A stretch of DNA of 64,000 bases from Rhodamnia argentea (lineage: Eukaryota > Streptophyta > Magnoliopsida > Myrtales > Myrtaceae). Within the stretch, counting starts at the first letter, position 1. Every line of letters begins with the position of its first letter. Both the position numbers and the translations under genes were made by a program. The DNA lies in the NCBI RefSeq assembly GCF_020921035.1, contig NC_063151.1, positions 36,214,934 through 36,278,933 on the forward strand. Direction: 5' to 3'. Shown here piece by piece: positions 12,158 to 23,448 of this stretch. Below the pieces are notes generated by a model, which did not search any database, was not told where the DNA came from, and was given only the letters and a program-made list of their open reading frames with translations.

Positions 12158-13127
12158 TAAGGGTAATTGGTTCCATAGCGGGTTGATTTCCATCCTGAAA
12201 CCTTAACCCTCTTCAATCAAGGTTGGTTCCCCATTTGTGGAACCAGGAGCCGACCTTGCTTACCTTGGAACCGGTCCCAAGGTTAATCTAGGAACTGTCC
12301 GGGTGTGTTTCGTCCAAGTAGTGACATTACTTGGATTTACAAGGCAGTCGCTGCTCTTGCCGATAGTATTGAGAAAGCATTATACATGCTCATGAAAACC
12401 TCTAGCCAGGGAGTGCTTTTGTCGATAGAGGTGATAAAAAATTCTTCATATTTTCTCTATTCTTCTTTATTCCGTCTCTCACTGCTAGCCGTGGCTACCC
12501 ATCCATTATAGATGAGCATAGTTCTATGGTAGAATCTAGGACCTGAAATCGGGCCGATGGAAAACCTGTTCGGTTCTAGATTTCAAAGTATGAATGATGG
12601 GTTTCGGGTTCCAAAAATTGGGGAATCTATTTCGACGGGTAGATTCTAGGTTTCAAGAAGGTGGAACCCGATGCCCGTAATGTAACCCGTAATCTATAGC
12701 AAGTTTTTGTGTTTTCCTTGGTATATCTTTTCGCGCAATTCTGCAATATTTCACAGCATCTGATGATAAGTGTTTAATTTGAAACCACTAGTTTGAGCTT
12801 CTATTTTTGGCCATATTTATGATTAAGAGTTTTATTTTGTTAATGTTTTAGATTTATTCGTATGTTTAAATATGATTGTGGTTAGTGGATTTGTAGTAGC
12901 AAATGCTAGTAATTAAATGTGATGATTCACCTCAATTATTTAATGAAGAATATAGATGAAACCTGTATAGACCTTGGAACCGACACTAAGACCTATGACG
13001 GGATCGGTCACGGGTTCCAATATATACATGGTAGGTTTCGGGTTACAAAAAACGAGGAATTTGTTCCGCTAGGTAAATTTCAAGTTCTAGGTGAAATCTA
13101 TATGGAACTTAGAACCGTCCACCCCTA
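12158..13127. mobile_element. hAT-like repeat, GGTTCC-rich, copy 1
   Basis: Begins TAAGGGTAATTGGTTCC and ends ...CCGTCCACCCCTA, so the outer bases are inverted. The interior is filled with phrases such as GGAACCGG, GGTTCCAA and GGGTTTCGGGTT. The second copy at 30080-30774 starts TAAGGGTGATCGGTTCC and ends CACACCCCTA. Termini of the type TAGGGGTG..CACCCCTA with an internal GGTTC-rich region are usual in non-autonomous plant hAT elements. No clean 8-bp target duplication was found. Confidence 0.5.
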
Positions 13128-13207
13128 ACATCCATGTTGCTAGTGAGATAAAAAGAAGCTTTTTTCTCTTTTTCTTTAACATCATTGAATGTGCTTTTAT
13201 AAGACAG

Positions 13208-13950
13208 TGTTAAGGCGATAATTACCAAAAAAATTCTAAGCATATTGCAATTATGCTAATTTAGTTTTAAACCTTTTGTTTTTGCCAATTCAATCATAAA
13301 CATTTTGTGTTTGTGCCAATTCGATTCATTTGGCTAGTTGTTGTTGACATATCACTTGTCGGTGCTAATGTGAATATTTTAAAATAATAATCTACTATAT
13401 ATCTGAAGTTTTTGTAATTTTTTTTTTCAATTTTTCTTTCCCCCAAACTTAGGGCTGGGATGCCCTCCCCGACCCTAGGAGAGAGTCACGACGGCCTCAC
13501 TCTCCCAAATTAGGTGAGGTCTTCATCGCTCTCTCTAGCCGACGAGGACTTTGTGGCCATTGCTTGGTCCGGGTGAGTGCTGCAATGCCCTTGCTTGACC
13601 ATATCTAGGCAACGAGCCACATGTCCTAGCCTAGTGACGGCGAGGGTCGGCCATATCTGTGAGAGGCCATGCGCCCTTGCCTAGTGCCGGCGAGGCCTTT
13701 AGTGGAGTTTGGGGGGGGGAGGGTGGGCGGGGGAGAAAAACTAAAACAAAATGTAATTTTTTTTCAAAAGTTATTGAAGTATTATTTAAAAAAATCCACA
13801 TCAATGCCGAAAGTGTCACGTTAACGCTGGCTAATCAAATGAATTGAATTGTCATAAATGCAAAAAAGTTTATGATTGAGTTGAAAAAAAATTTAGAATT
13901 GAATTGACATTATTGAAATATATTTATGACTTTTTTGGTAATTTTCCGGA
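13208..13950. mobile_element. Inverted-terminus repeat with GC-rich core, copy 1
   Basis: The left end reads ATAATTACCAAAAAAATTCTAAGC, the right end GACTTTTTTGGTAATTTTCCGG, which are inverted copies. Just inside each end are 'TTTAGTTTTAAACC' and 'AATTGAATTGACA' phrases, and the centre has a GC-rich core with repeated CTAGCCGACGAGG/GGCGAGGCC phrases. Flanks AGTGTTAAG and AGTATTGAG could be a decayed 9-bp duplication (7 of 9). The same architecture recurs at 20560, 28442, 59986, 61538 and 63160. Confidence 0.6.
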
Positions 13951-14807
13951 GTATTGAGTATGTCTAAGTTGCATCGCCAACTAAGCCAGGTGCTTATCTG
14001 GAGTGATATATTTGACAAATTGTTCCTTTTTAAGTCGAACATTCCATTTCCAACTTAAAGGCGGATGAAACTGCAGATCCTACGAAGATCGAGAACTTGA
14101 GAGAGTTCCTAATTGACCATGAACTTCATCTCTTATCTTGAATCGAACGGATTATTACCGATTCAAGATTGTGCCTACATCTCATATAAGATCGGTGATT
14201 GAGATGTACCTATGTAGCACCAACACGACATGTGATATGCGACACGACACGACACGATAAGTAATTTCTCAAAAAATTAAAAATTTCGACACGTTATATA
14301 TTGAATATATATTTCTCTATATATATATGATAAATTATCATGTATATATAAAAATATTAGCTGTGAGTTGTTTTTTTTTTTTTTTGTTAGAGATTCACGA
14401 TTAGGTATTTTTTAAGACCGGTTGGGTATGTTAATTTTGAGGTGGCTGGGTATATGACGTAAATATATATTTTTAATAAATTTATATTTTGATACATAAT
14501 TTATTGAAAATACTTAAATTTGACCTCGTGGGTATCGAAATGACGTATCGGAATGCTGGACTCACATATCGATGGCGTGTCTGAAATGCTGATCATGTGT
14601 CAATTACATTCGAATATCACATGGAGGCCTCCCGAGATTGTCAGCGCCGCATACTAAATAGGGATATACACCACTCTACATATCAATGGCATCCGTGGTA
14701 GGTGAGAGCTACAGCAAAGAAAAGCAAAGCAAAATTTTGATCTCGTGGCTTGTAACAGTGTGCGACAAATACGGGTTCTGGGCCGCCCAAGACACAGGGA
14801 ACCTGGA
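13951..14807. other. AT-rich gene-free stretch upstream of the DUF212 gene
   Basis: Contains TATA-rich runs around 14290-14350, a T tract at 14371-14387 and no supportable gene. The last 150 bp should carry the promoter or 5' leader of the downstream DUF212 gene. Confidence 0.4.
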
Positions 14808-17800
14808 ATGGCGGCGGGGAGGTGCTGGAACTCGACCATGTGGTACGCCTGCCGCTGCGCCTCTCCCTCTCCCTCACGTAACTTGGTTGTCCGCCTCAAC
14901 GTCGGATTCCAAGATATCGCCGGAATCGCCCACAACAAAGTGAGCCTTCTCTCTCATGTCTCATCTCCCTCTCTTTCCTTTTTCTGGTGATTTGATTTTG
15001 GGGGGGCTTCCGAGACTTGGTAGGTGCTCATCGCTGCTGGTGTGTCGGCGGCCATCGGCCAGCTGTCCAAGCCATTCACATCGCCCGAGGGAGATGCCAA
15101 GCTATTCGATTTCAGGGCCGCCATTCGTTCCGGTGGTTTCCCTTCCACCCACTCCGCCGTGAGTTCCCTTTCCTTTCCCTTCCCTCCTGACTATACCCGT
15201 TCCAATAGAATGCCAGACGCCCACTCCCTTTATTCAATCTTAATCGTATTTCCCTCTTATTTGTCTTTCATAGGCAGTTGTGGCTACCGCTACCTCCCTT
15301 TCTTTCGAGAGGTAACCCCTTCTTTCTTCCCAGGTTTTCAGAATGTGATGTTTGAATCTTTTCCCGGAAGCACTGCATTTGCCATTCCTATCCCCAACCC
15401 TAACTAGAGGCTAGAGCCTTTTGCACCAATTTCCTTTCTCCTTTCCTCTCAACGTTGCTTGGGTATTGACTTTCTGCATAGGTTAGTTGATGTCTCATCT
15501 TGGAGGAATGTGTAGCGAGTCTCTTTTCTTCTCAGGCGTTTTTAGCTTTGGTTTCTCGAGCCTCTTCCATCTCCATCTATCTGCCGTTATTGCTACCATG
15601 CGCATGTGGGGTGTTCCTTCATTTAATAAGAAGCTCCCAAATTCGTGAGCCATATGTTAAAAGCGTTTGTATAGTGTAACACTTCCACTTCCCAAGAATC
15701 CCCGTGCCTCTCTGTGTTACTCCGGAAGCACTGGAGAGAACTAATGGACTCTTCTCCCCTAGTCTTTACGATTCCTCCTAAATTGGTCTCTTATGCATCC
15801 GCTCTGAAGGTAACTGTAAAAATGTCATTCCATAATGCTTCCATCTCCTAAAGGGGGCATTGGTTTTCTTTCTTTTAAATGATCTTTTCTCGAGGTTCAC
15901 ATTTCTTTTTCTACCTTACCTTGTGGTAGGGGATTCTCAGATTCAATTTTTGGACTCTCGGTTGTGTATGCTGCACTTGTCATGTATGATTCCCAGGTAA
16001 TCCTTTTTTTTTCCTTTTTCTTCTTTCACATTATTCTTGCCTTTGTGGGTTCTAATTTCTTCTTATCCTTCCAGACTGATGTTTAAAAGCGTGATACCTG
16101 CTCCTTTTATCTTGCCTATTTCTAACACACCTAGCATTTAGCTGTTCTATTTGAAGCAAATACCTCCCTTTTTTTTTTTTTCCCGGTTAACGGTGAAGAG
16201 AATACCTCCTTTTGTTAGTTCTCTGAGGATTTGCTATAAGAAGAATTAAGGATGCGTGGCATTTGGTAGCAAACTCTTTATTGGTACTTGGTTCAAGTTT
16301 ATACTGTTTCTTGGGAGGTGGCTTATTATGCTTTTGTGAAAATTTACCACCTTGTATGTTCTTTCGTCATGTATTACAACCTTACCTTCAGTTTTGGGTC
16401 ACAAATAAAATAGTCACCTCATTTTCCTTCATTAATGTGATTTATCCCCCCACGGCTGAAAGGTTGAGAGAATTGTCACTGTGTAGTTGTAGCTTCTTTC
16501 TGCCCCCACTTTTTGCACCAACTAGAGTTTATTTATCCTCATCTTTTCACTTATTTCATTGGTCTCCGTAAGTGGATTGCCTAGTCTGGTTTGGCTTTCT
16601 CCAGCCTTTCCTTCTTTCTAACTCAATTTGGTGGCTCTATCTTCCATCCAAGAAATACATTGCTTGATCATGTGCTCAACGTCTTCCATTGCTAATATGG
16701 CCCAACTCCTTCGTCTGTTTAAAAGACCATCCCTCCTAAGAAACTTCGCTACAGTTGATTCTCTCAGTAGCTGAAGATTGATAACTTGATTGGTCTTCAT
16801 ATCAGAAGCCTTAGAAATCAGGGATAAGCACCTCCTCACCTCCTTCGATATCCTAGCAGACAGAGAGGTGATGTTGGATGATCTGATCAGATGCTAGACA
16901 TGTCTGTACTTACCTGGCTAGAAACAATACCTGTGAACTGTGCCCATAAGAAGTATCTCTGAGCAGTTGCTTGGGACTTGGGCTGAAAAAATGTAGCCAA
17001 GGAACTAAAGGATTTTCAAGAAAAGGTTAACATGTCGGACGAAAGCTTCCATACTTGTAGTTGCTTAAGCATCACGCCTAAGAGAGAAATTGCAACATGT
17101 AACTCAAGAACCAAAAGTTCAATATTGAAATTGTAATGACTCAATAAATGAGTTATCCGTAGGGAAATGAGTTATCCATAGGGAAGGAATGTATTTAAAA
17201 ACTCTTCTCAATCCTTTTCCATGTTAAAGTAGGAAAGTCTTAATGAGGAAGCCTAATATCCTAATCCAAATACTATGGCCCCAATCCTCCATCAAGAAGC
17301 TTGCCAGTTTTTCACTTAGCAACCCTTACTATAATTACTAGTTGCATTCCCCTCTTTAACACCTAATAAGAGGAATAAAATGGGTGGCCGTGAATTGCAT
17401 TTATCAAATTTCACTTGATGTAGATTTTAGTATTTTAAGGGTTATGGCATGCCACCCTTTTTTTGAGAATATCACTTGCAATTTTGATGCTGTTCTTAAT
17501 GATTCTCACCTAGACCTGAGCAGAATTCACTGTGCTATTATACATCCAGACAACAAGCGGATAGGAATACCAGTCATCACATTAGCCTTGTCTATAAATT
17601 AGAGATCATATCTGCCCTGTATTTATTAGTTCAGCCATAATGGACATCATAACTTGTTTATCGGAAACAAAAAGAAACTGCCATCATGGGCTGTTAAAAA
17701 GGGTGGGCATGAATGGCAACTTGGGCATATATTATTGGTTTATATGTTAGTCTCTTGGACTAAGCCCCTCAAAAGCATGCTGCACACATCATCCTATCTA

Positions 17801-18791
17801 AAACCAAAGCCAGTGAGTTTGAGAATACTTTTCTGCCAATAAAACAGATTCAATGACAGTGAAGTATTTCCCTCTTGTGGTTGTCTTGGGGTTGAGTTGC
17901 CATGAAGTCATATAAGACTATGGAGAGGAATCAGAGGATTAGACTCACAGGATGCTTTAGATTAAGAATATTGAAGGACTTTGGATCCCCGGTAAAATGC
18001 TGGAGTTGTCCAACTCTTGTCAAGTGCAGTCTCGTCGCATTTGTATCTGCTGTATGACGTAATGGTTTTGGACCGCAGGATTCCCCAATATGATAGAGGA
18101 CAACTTGTTCGTGGTCTAAGCCCTTTTTGGGGTCATGAAAATCTGACAATCTATGACTTGGAAGTAAGGGGGTACCTCTGTTATGCTTCACCGGTGACCC
18201 ACTTGAAAGAATAAAGTAAATATTAGCCGTGCTTCCTCATCAGTCATTTTTCTTGCAACGTTTTTATTTTATATTTTTGGGTAGAATCTGTAATCAGCTG
18301 CTTACATTGTAGCAATGTAGCTCGATTATTCTGTGGTTTAGTTGGCTGAGTTGGGGAATCTTCCACCGGATTTTCTCCTGGTGGGCGTGCAGGGGGTAAG
18401 AAGAGAAGTGGGGAAACATGCCAGGGTGATGAATGAAACTCTGCTGAAGAAAGCACAGGTGAAATCTCCATGCGCGGAAAGTGACAGAGTGGGAAAGTCA
18501 TCTTCATCAACCATGAATTTGGATCGAAGCGGCAGGTTTCCAATGGATGGAGCTGAAAGGGGCTCCTTTAACTCAAAAATCACCACTACTCCGTTGATGC
18601 TCAGAGCTGACAACATAGAGGAGAAACAACTGCAGTTAGGAGTGGGTGATGATGGGGACAATAAATCTGGTGTCGATGGAGAGAGTGGAATAAGGCTGAA
18701 AGAATCGGTTGGGCATACGGAGGTGGAAGTTTTAGCCGGTGCTATATTGGGCTTCGCGGTCAGCATGGCTGTAAATACCTTGATGCAGTAG
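14808..18791 (+). CDS. DUF212 acid phosphatase/vanadium-dependent haloperoxidase-related membrane protein
   Basis: Five exons: 14808-14939, 15024-15158, 15274-15311, 15930-15996 and 18393-18791, all with GT-AG introns; the phases close to give 256 aa. Recognition rests on the family core: HNKVLIAAGVSAAIGQL, the PAP2-like phrase SGGFPSTHSA (residues 80-89), GFSDSIFGLSVVYAALVMYDSQGVRREVGKHARVMN, and a C-terminal ESVGHTEVEVLAGAILGFAVSMAV. Two or three hydrophobic stretches fit a small integral membrane protein. Residues about 142-225 form a hydrophilic insertion between the core and the last membrane segment that shorter family members lack. The family (PF02681) is related to PAP2 phosphatases but its reaction is not established. 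The ATG used is the first in frame; the short N-terminus, MAAGRCWNST, has no clear targeting signal. The last intron is 2.4 kb. Confidence 0.88.
15997..18392 (+). other. Fourth intron (2.4 kb) of the DUF212 gene
   Basis: Starts GTAATCC and ends GGGCGTGCAG. It contains a mini poly(A)-tail insertion at 16159-16209 and otherwise no supported gene. Short open frames inside it have no recognisable motif. Confidence 0.8.
16159..16209 (-). mobile_element. Tiny poly(A)-tail insertion with 9-bp target-site duplication, in an intron
   Basis: AATACCTCC at 16159-16167 recurs at 16201-16209. The 33 bases between them read, on the minus strand, CTCTTCACCGTTAACCGGG followed by a run of about 13 A. This is the signature of a severely 5'-truncated retroposon. 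It sits in the long intron of the DUF212 gene and should be spliced out. Confidence 0.55.
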
Positions 18792-19475
18792 TTTTTTCTA
18801 CAGTACCTGCATTTGTTTTTTCTGTCCTTCCTCTATGAATTTGGAATGGAAACGAGATTTTAAGTCACATGATCATGTGAGTTCTTGGCAGCATCTTAAA
18901 TTCATCATTCTTCTTTAGTGATTGCAAAACAATTGCGGAAGTAATACAATCTACTCATTGGGAAACCGTTTTCTGGTGATGGCAAGGTAGTCTGCGGGCC
19001 CGGTAATGATAAGCTGACTTGAAATGCATGGGTTCTGAGGTATGTGTGATCCAGTAGTGCTAGGACATGATCTCTTGGTTTGGGGTTCGCTACCAAGACT
19101 CTTTCTTTTTGCTCGTTAGAGGAACTTGAGATGCTAATCCACCGAAAGAGGGGAAAAATAAAAAAGGGGAACTTCCGTAGCCACTACCCTCTTCCTAAAG
19201 GCAGGTTTGGGTCGGGCAGGGCCCACTTAAGAGCAGGAGCCATACTGTAGTGGGCCCAAGCAGCCCAGAATGCCATTTGCTAATCCTTTATCGCCATTAA
19301 AAAAACCAGGATTGAGTTGGTGACGTGGCGGTGGATGAGGTGATGAGCTGCCACTGCCAGGGTGGGGAGGCACGTGGTTGCAATTTGGGGAGGCTTAGGT
19401 GCCGAGGCTTCCACGTGGACAATTGCTCCGGTGCCTCCTCTTCTCTGTTTCTTCCTATTTTAGTTCCGTTGTGGT
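18792..19475. other. Intergenic, DUF212 3' region to LEA-like gene
   Basis: No gene seen. The DUF212 3' untranslated region should occupy the first part. The 150 bp before the LEA-like gene contain two CACGTGG/CCACGTGG boxes near 19370 and 19410; such ACGTG G-boxes are typical of ABA-responsive seed genes, so they fit the LEA call but are not proof. Confidence 0.45.
19366..19420 (+). promoter_or_regulatory. Paired G-box/ABRE-like CACGTGG sites
   Basis: GCACGTGGTTG and TCCACGTGGACA lie 60-110 bp before the LEA-like start codon. CACGTGG matches the ABRE/G-box core bound by bZIP factors of the ABF group. Two copies close to a LEA-like gene suggest ABA or seed-maturation control; this is inference. 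Confidence 0.5.
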
Positions 19476-19787
19476 ATGAAAGAAGAAGAGAGAAGGATAA
19501 CTCTAAGAAGAGAAATGTCAGGAGCGCAGGGGGCAGAGCCCAAGGAGTCGAAGACGGCGACGACGTACGAGTCGGTAGAGGGTGGGGAGAACAGGACGAG
19601 GACGGACATGTGCACCTCTCAGGACCAGGGCGCCATTCAGGTGGACCTGCTCGAGGAGAAGGTCTCGGATGCCACCGGCCACGACGGCCCTGTCTTTGGT
19701 GCAGCCGCCGCTGGTAAAACCAAGGAGGAGGAGGAGGAGGCGGGGGACAAGCAGAAGATCGACTTGGGCGTCACTGGCACCGGATGA
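19476..19787 (+). CDS. Small hydrophilic LEA-like protein
   Basis: A single-exon frame of 103 aa from the first ATG, or 90 aa from the ATG at 19515 (MSGAQGAEPKES). The protein is almost free of hydrophobic residues and rich in Glu, Lys, Gly, Thr and Asp, with an ATTYESVE phrase near the start, VDLLEEKVSDATGHDGPVFGA in the middle, a run of Glu, and the ending IDLGVTGTG. This resembles small plant late-embryogenesis-abundant proteins, probably the LEA group 6/PvLEA18 type, but the exact group is not certain. Such proteins are disordered and are thought to protect cell contents during drying. The second ATG looks more natural because the first 13 residues come from a purine-rich leader. G-box-type sites lie just upstream. 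Confidence 0.6.
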   Translation: MKEEERRITLRREMSGAQGAEPKESKTATTYESVEGGENRTRTDMCTSQDQGAIQVDLLEEKVSDATGHDGPVFGAAAAGKTKEEEEEAGDKQKIDLGVTGTG

Positions 19788-20559
19788 CGTTAACAATCAC
19801 GCAAAACCCTCTTAGCTTTTTGTTGATGTAGCTTCTCTCTCTCTCTACTGTCTTGGTTGCATGTATCTACCGTCAGGTACCTGGATCGATCATTTGTGCT
19901 TTCTTTCAATGTAATGGCTTTGAATCAATAAGGTGATTACCTCTTGAATAATCTTAAAGAGGTACACTTAAAGACTTTGTTTAACACTCATCTGACTGTG
20001 CCACGTGGCAAAGCGCCATATTAGTAAGTAAGTTCGCAGAGGAATCATACTTGGGTAGTCAAGTCCAGCAAAGCTGGGGGCTCTCAACTTCAAACTCGAT
20101 CACGACCAACCAAAAAGAAAAATAAAAAGAAAACTTCAAATTCGATCCTTTTAACCTCCCGCCAAGCAAAAACTTAAGCTCAATCCTAAATTCCTCAAAC
20201 TGCTCAAACTATGCTGAAAGCATGCCCAAAAAGAGGAAGAAAAAAAAAAAAAGTGGGTCAGACTAAATGCTAAATGGGCCTTCTCGCATGTACTCATGTC
20301 AACATCACGATAACGTTTTGCCGGGTGACAAGGTTGGAAAATGAAAATGATAGTGGAGTTCAAGAATCACGCCGACTGCAAAATAGTATCGGTGGTCATC
20401 TCAAGTATTCATAGTGTGTATGCATGGTTGTATGGTTATCATATCAATATAGGTAATTCATAAAGATAAAACTATGGAAATAGAATGTTTTTAATTTAAA
20501 AACTCCAATTGTCGTCAAATAACATCTTACGTCCACTGACGATCTCGACAATTAATGAG
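19788..20559. other. Gene-free stretch after the LEA-like gene
   Basis: Presumed 3' untranslated region of the LEA-like gene, with an AATCAATAAGG signal-like stretch near 19925, then AT-rich unannotated sequence with an A tract at 20238-20250. Confidence 0.4.
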
Positions 20560-21446
20560 GAGAAATTATCTAGAAAGTTTTAAACCTATCGCACTTTTAT
20601 TAGTTTAGTCCTAAACCTTTTTATATTTTGTCCATTGAGCTCATCCGGCTTATTTTGATCGTATATCCCCAACATGGACATATGCTGTCCTACATGACAC
20701 GACCGACGTTGGCTTGGATGCCAATTGCCCCACGTGACACGACCAACGCCGACGTCGACAATTCTTAATAATATTTTTGATTGTCTTTATAAGTTTTTTG
20801 AATTTTGAATTTTTTTCTATACTTCTTTTCTATGCTAGCAAACCCTCCCCTACGGCCGGCAGGGTTGCGAAGGCCCTTGGCGATGCCATCACAGCCTTGT
20901 ATGCTGTGGGCAATGCGGCCCTTGCCCAGATTCGGTGAGGGCTTTCACACACTTGTAGCTGGCGAGCCCTTGTTCAAATACGGCGAAAGGCCTTCATGGC
21001 CTTTCATAGCTGACGAGGCTACGAAGCCCTCGCCTAGAGTCGGCTGCACGAGGGCACGAAGGCCCTTGCTAGTTTTGGGAAAAGGTCTCCTTGCCCGTGG
21101 CATATGAGGCTGTGAAGGCCTCGCCTAGGGCCTTTGTGGCTGCCTAGGGTTGTTGGTCACCTCGCATAAAAACAAAGTACATAAAAAGCAAAGAAAGAAG
21201 GAAAATAAAAATAAAAAAATAAAAAATGTTAGAATATTATTAAAAAAGATCGACATCAATGACAATTGTACCACATACGACGATTGCTATCCATGTCGGG
21301 GATTTTTGCCCAAAATTGACTGGATGTATTCAATTGATAAAATGTGAAAATGTTTAGGAATTGATTGACAAAATTGAAAAGTTTAGAATTGAATTGGAAA
21401 AAGTGTAACAAGTTTATGATTTTTTTGGGATAATTTTTGCCAGTAG
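20560..21446. mobile_element. Inverted-terminus repeat with GC-rich core, copy 2
   Basis: Left end AAATTATCTAGAAAGTTTTAAACC, right end GATTTTTTTGGGATAATTTTTGCC, inverted with respect to each other. Inside are CCTAAACCTTTTT and AATTGAATTGGAAAAAG phrases, CCCACGTGACACGACC, and a GC-rich core (about 20845-21140) of repeated GCGAAGGCCCTTG/GGCGAGGCC phrases. The core produces a 100-codon frame that is not a gene. Same family as 13208 and 28442. Confidence 0.6.
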
Positions 21447-23448
21447 AGATTCAATTTCCTATCATGGATTAGTCCCCCTCAAATCCAAAAGAAAACCCTG
21501 CAGTTAAATCTTCACTATAAGCATCCCAAAGCAATTTGAAATTAACACAAACAACGAGACAAAACTTCTCCTTTTCTTACCTCCAGACGTGCCCCTTTCA
21601 TATTCATGTTTTGGATTAGCTTTAGACTTCTTTTGTACCATGCTCCATGGGAGCTCTTATATGTCAAACAAACAATATCTGGATGAATGCATCTTTTAAC
21701 AGGCGTACGGGAGCACCGACAGTGGATGTAGGGGCCATATTAGTCAACATATGAACTGTCCAAAGGGAAGTGATTAAGATTTCTCTACTATTTTTGCTGA
21801 GTTTTGTTTCGGCGAATTTCAAGTTTGGTCAACCGAAATTTTGCAACTATGTCGGTTCTCCGGATCAACGGGGGTTAAACGCTTTAATTCAAATGAAGAG
21901 GAGGTACATGCAATGCAATGAAATCCTACAAGTCGGAGGAGCTTTTTAACTTGAAGCCACAAGGTCAAAAGACTTGTGATGACTGACTAACTGGCGTACT
22001 TCTCTTCATATTCGACTTTTCCTTTGAAACAATAACCATCGTATAAAGAGTTGGGCCGATTACATATACCAGTTTCGCTAAGGAACACCGATCCTCCATC
22101 TATGGACATACTTGTCGATCCTCAGGTAACCATGGATTTCCTCATCAGCAACAGTAACATGCCAGACACTCGACCTCGAACTGAAAACATCACACTCTCG
22201 GTAGTTCCAGCAACTCGAGGAACACCACCAATTGTGCAGAATGTTGCTCCTTCTTCTCCATAAAGAAATTTATATAGTCCCATTCCAGATCATCTATCTC
22301 CAACTTTTAACACAGACGGTTTACCTTTCAAAGCTTGTAGATCCAACGCAAACTCCATTTTCCATCCAATCGTTCCATGAACTCCACTTGACTGCAGCAA
22401 GAGTGTATACACTTGTTATAGAGCTGAATTAGGCACATCAGGATTGAACCGCACCAGCCTGTGCCAGTGGTCAATAGGACCTTCATTTCTGACCAGCTTC
22501 CAACCATCAGCTTGAGAACAATGGCCACTGGTTGATCCAGTGGAAAGGAGCCTATGGCCAACTTGAGAGCAAGGCACCAACATCATTGCATAATAAAGCA
22601 CGAATAGCCACCAAGCCCTCAGACCTAGCAGAAGGCCAAACCTCCGCGCATGGGTGCTGTGTCCTTTGACTTCAACAGCTCAAATACTGTCTTTTCAATA
22701 TTTTAATGGTTATGCAATAACTATGCAAGGGCCAACAAGGGGATTTCCCATAGCTGAAAGACAAGTCAATCACACACTCCCAATACATGGTAAAAAGTCT
22801 TTGTCGAGGTACGCAAAAAGAGCCGTAATGGCGTTCCACGCTCATTTTCCTCGTTCCAACTAATGTACAACCCGAGCTACTTCATTGTCCTTTGGGGCGT
22901 GTAGTTGAACCAATAATTAGCTTAGTTCGGTTGGCCCAACCTTGACCGATTTGAGCATCGTCAAATTAGTTACTTGATATACATTATCGACAAGTTCTAA
23001 TCACTAATTTATTTGAAATTAATTCATTCTAATTTTCAGTTTGATTAGTTTATAATATTAATCATTATTAATTTTCAATTTGACAAGTCTTGTATGGCAT
23101 TCCTTTCTTCTCCACCAAATGAGGGATTGGGAACTAGAAATGGAATGGGCGTCCCGTCCCGTCCCGTCCCGTCCCATCCCGGGCGATTCCCTTCTACCTA
23201 ACGTGCCATTGTAGTTTGTGCTCTGTGATAGCTCAAAACCACAACAAAGTCATTATCCAAGGACAATTTTCCTTCAAAGCGTCCTCTCAAGCGGCTCCAA
23301 GGAGGTACTTCTACCACACGGAATTAACCAACCCCTCAAGAAAAATAGAAGGTAGCCGATAAGCAGATCATCAAGTCTGTCTTAAGATCCAGGCCGTGAG
23401 TGGTCCTGACAAGCAAATTAAATTGCTGAACCCTAGGTAGCTAGCGAC
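21447..23448. other. Gene-free stretch before the NAC gene 3' end
   Basis: No supported gene. A minus-strand frame at 22416-22601 has no recognisable motif. A five-copy CGTCC pentanucleotide run lies at 23153-23180. The last few hundred bases should be the 3' untranslated region of the NAC gene. Confidence 0.4.
23153..23180. repeat. CGTCC pentanucleotide microsatellite
   Basis: Five near-perfect units of CGTCC, the last changed to CATCC. It lies downstream of the NAC gene. Confidence 0.9.

Noticed and set aside
20805-21107. 100-codon plus-strand frame
   Set aside because: It is the GC-rich core of an inverted-terminus repeat, with repeated phrases rather than a protein-like sequence.
22050-22600. 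Possible minus-strand gene fragment (frame with HWHRLVRFNPDV)
   Set aside because: No recognised family, frame is short, and no consistent exon chain could be built; left for a database search.
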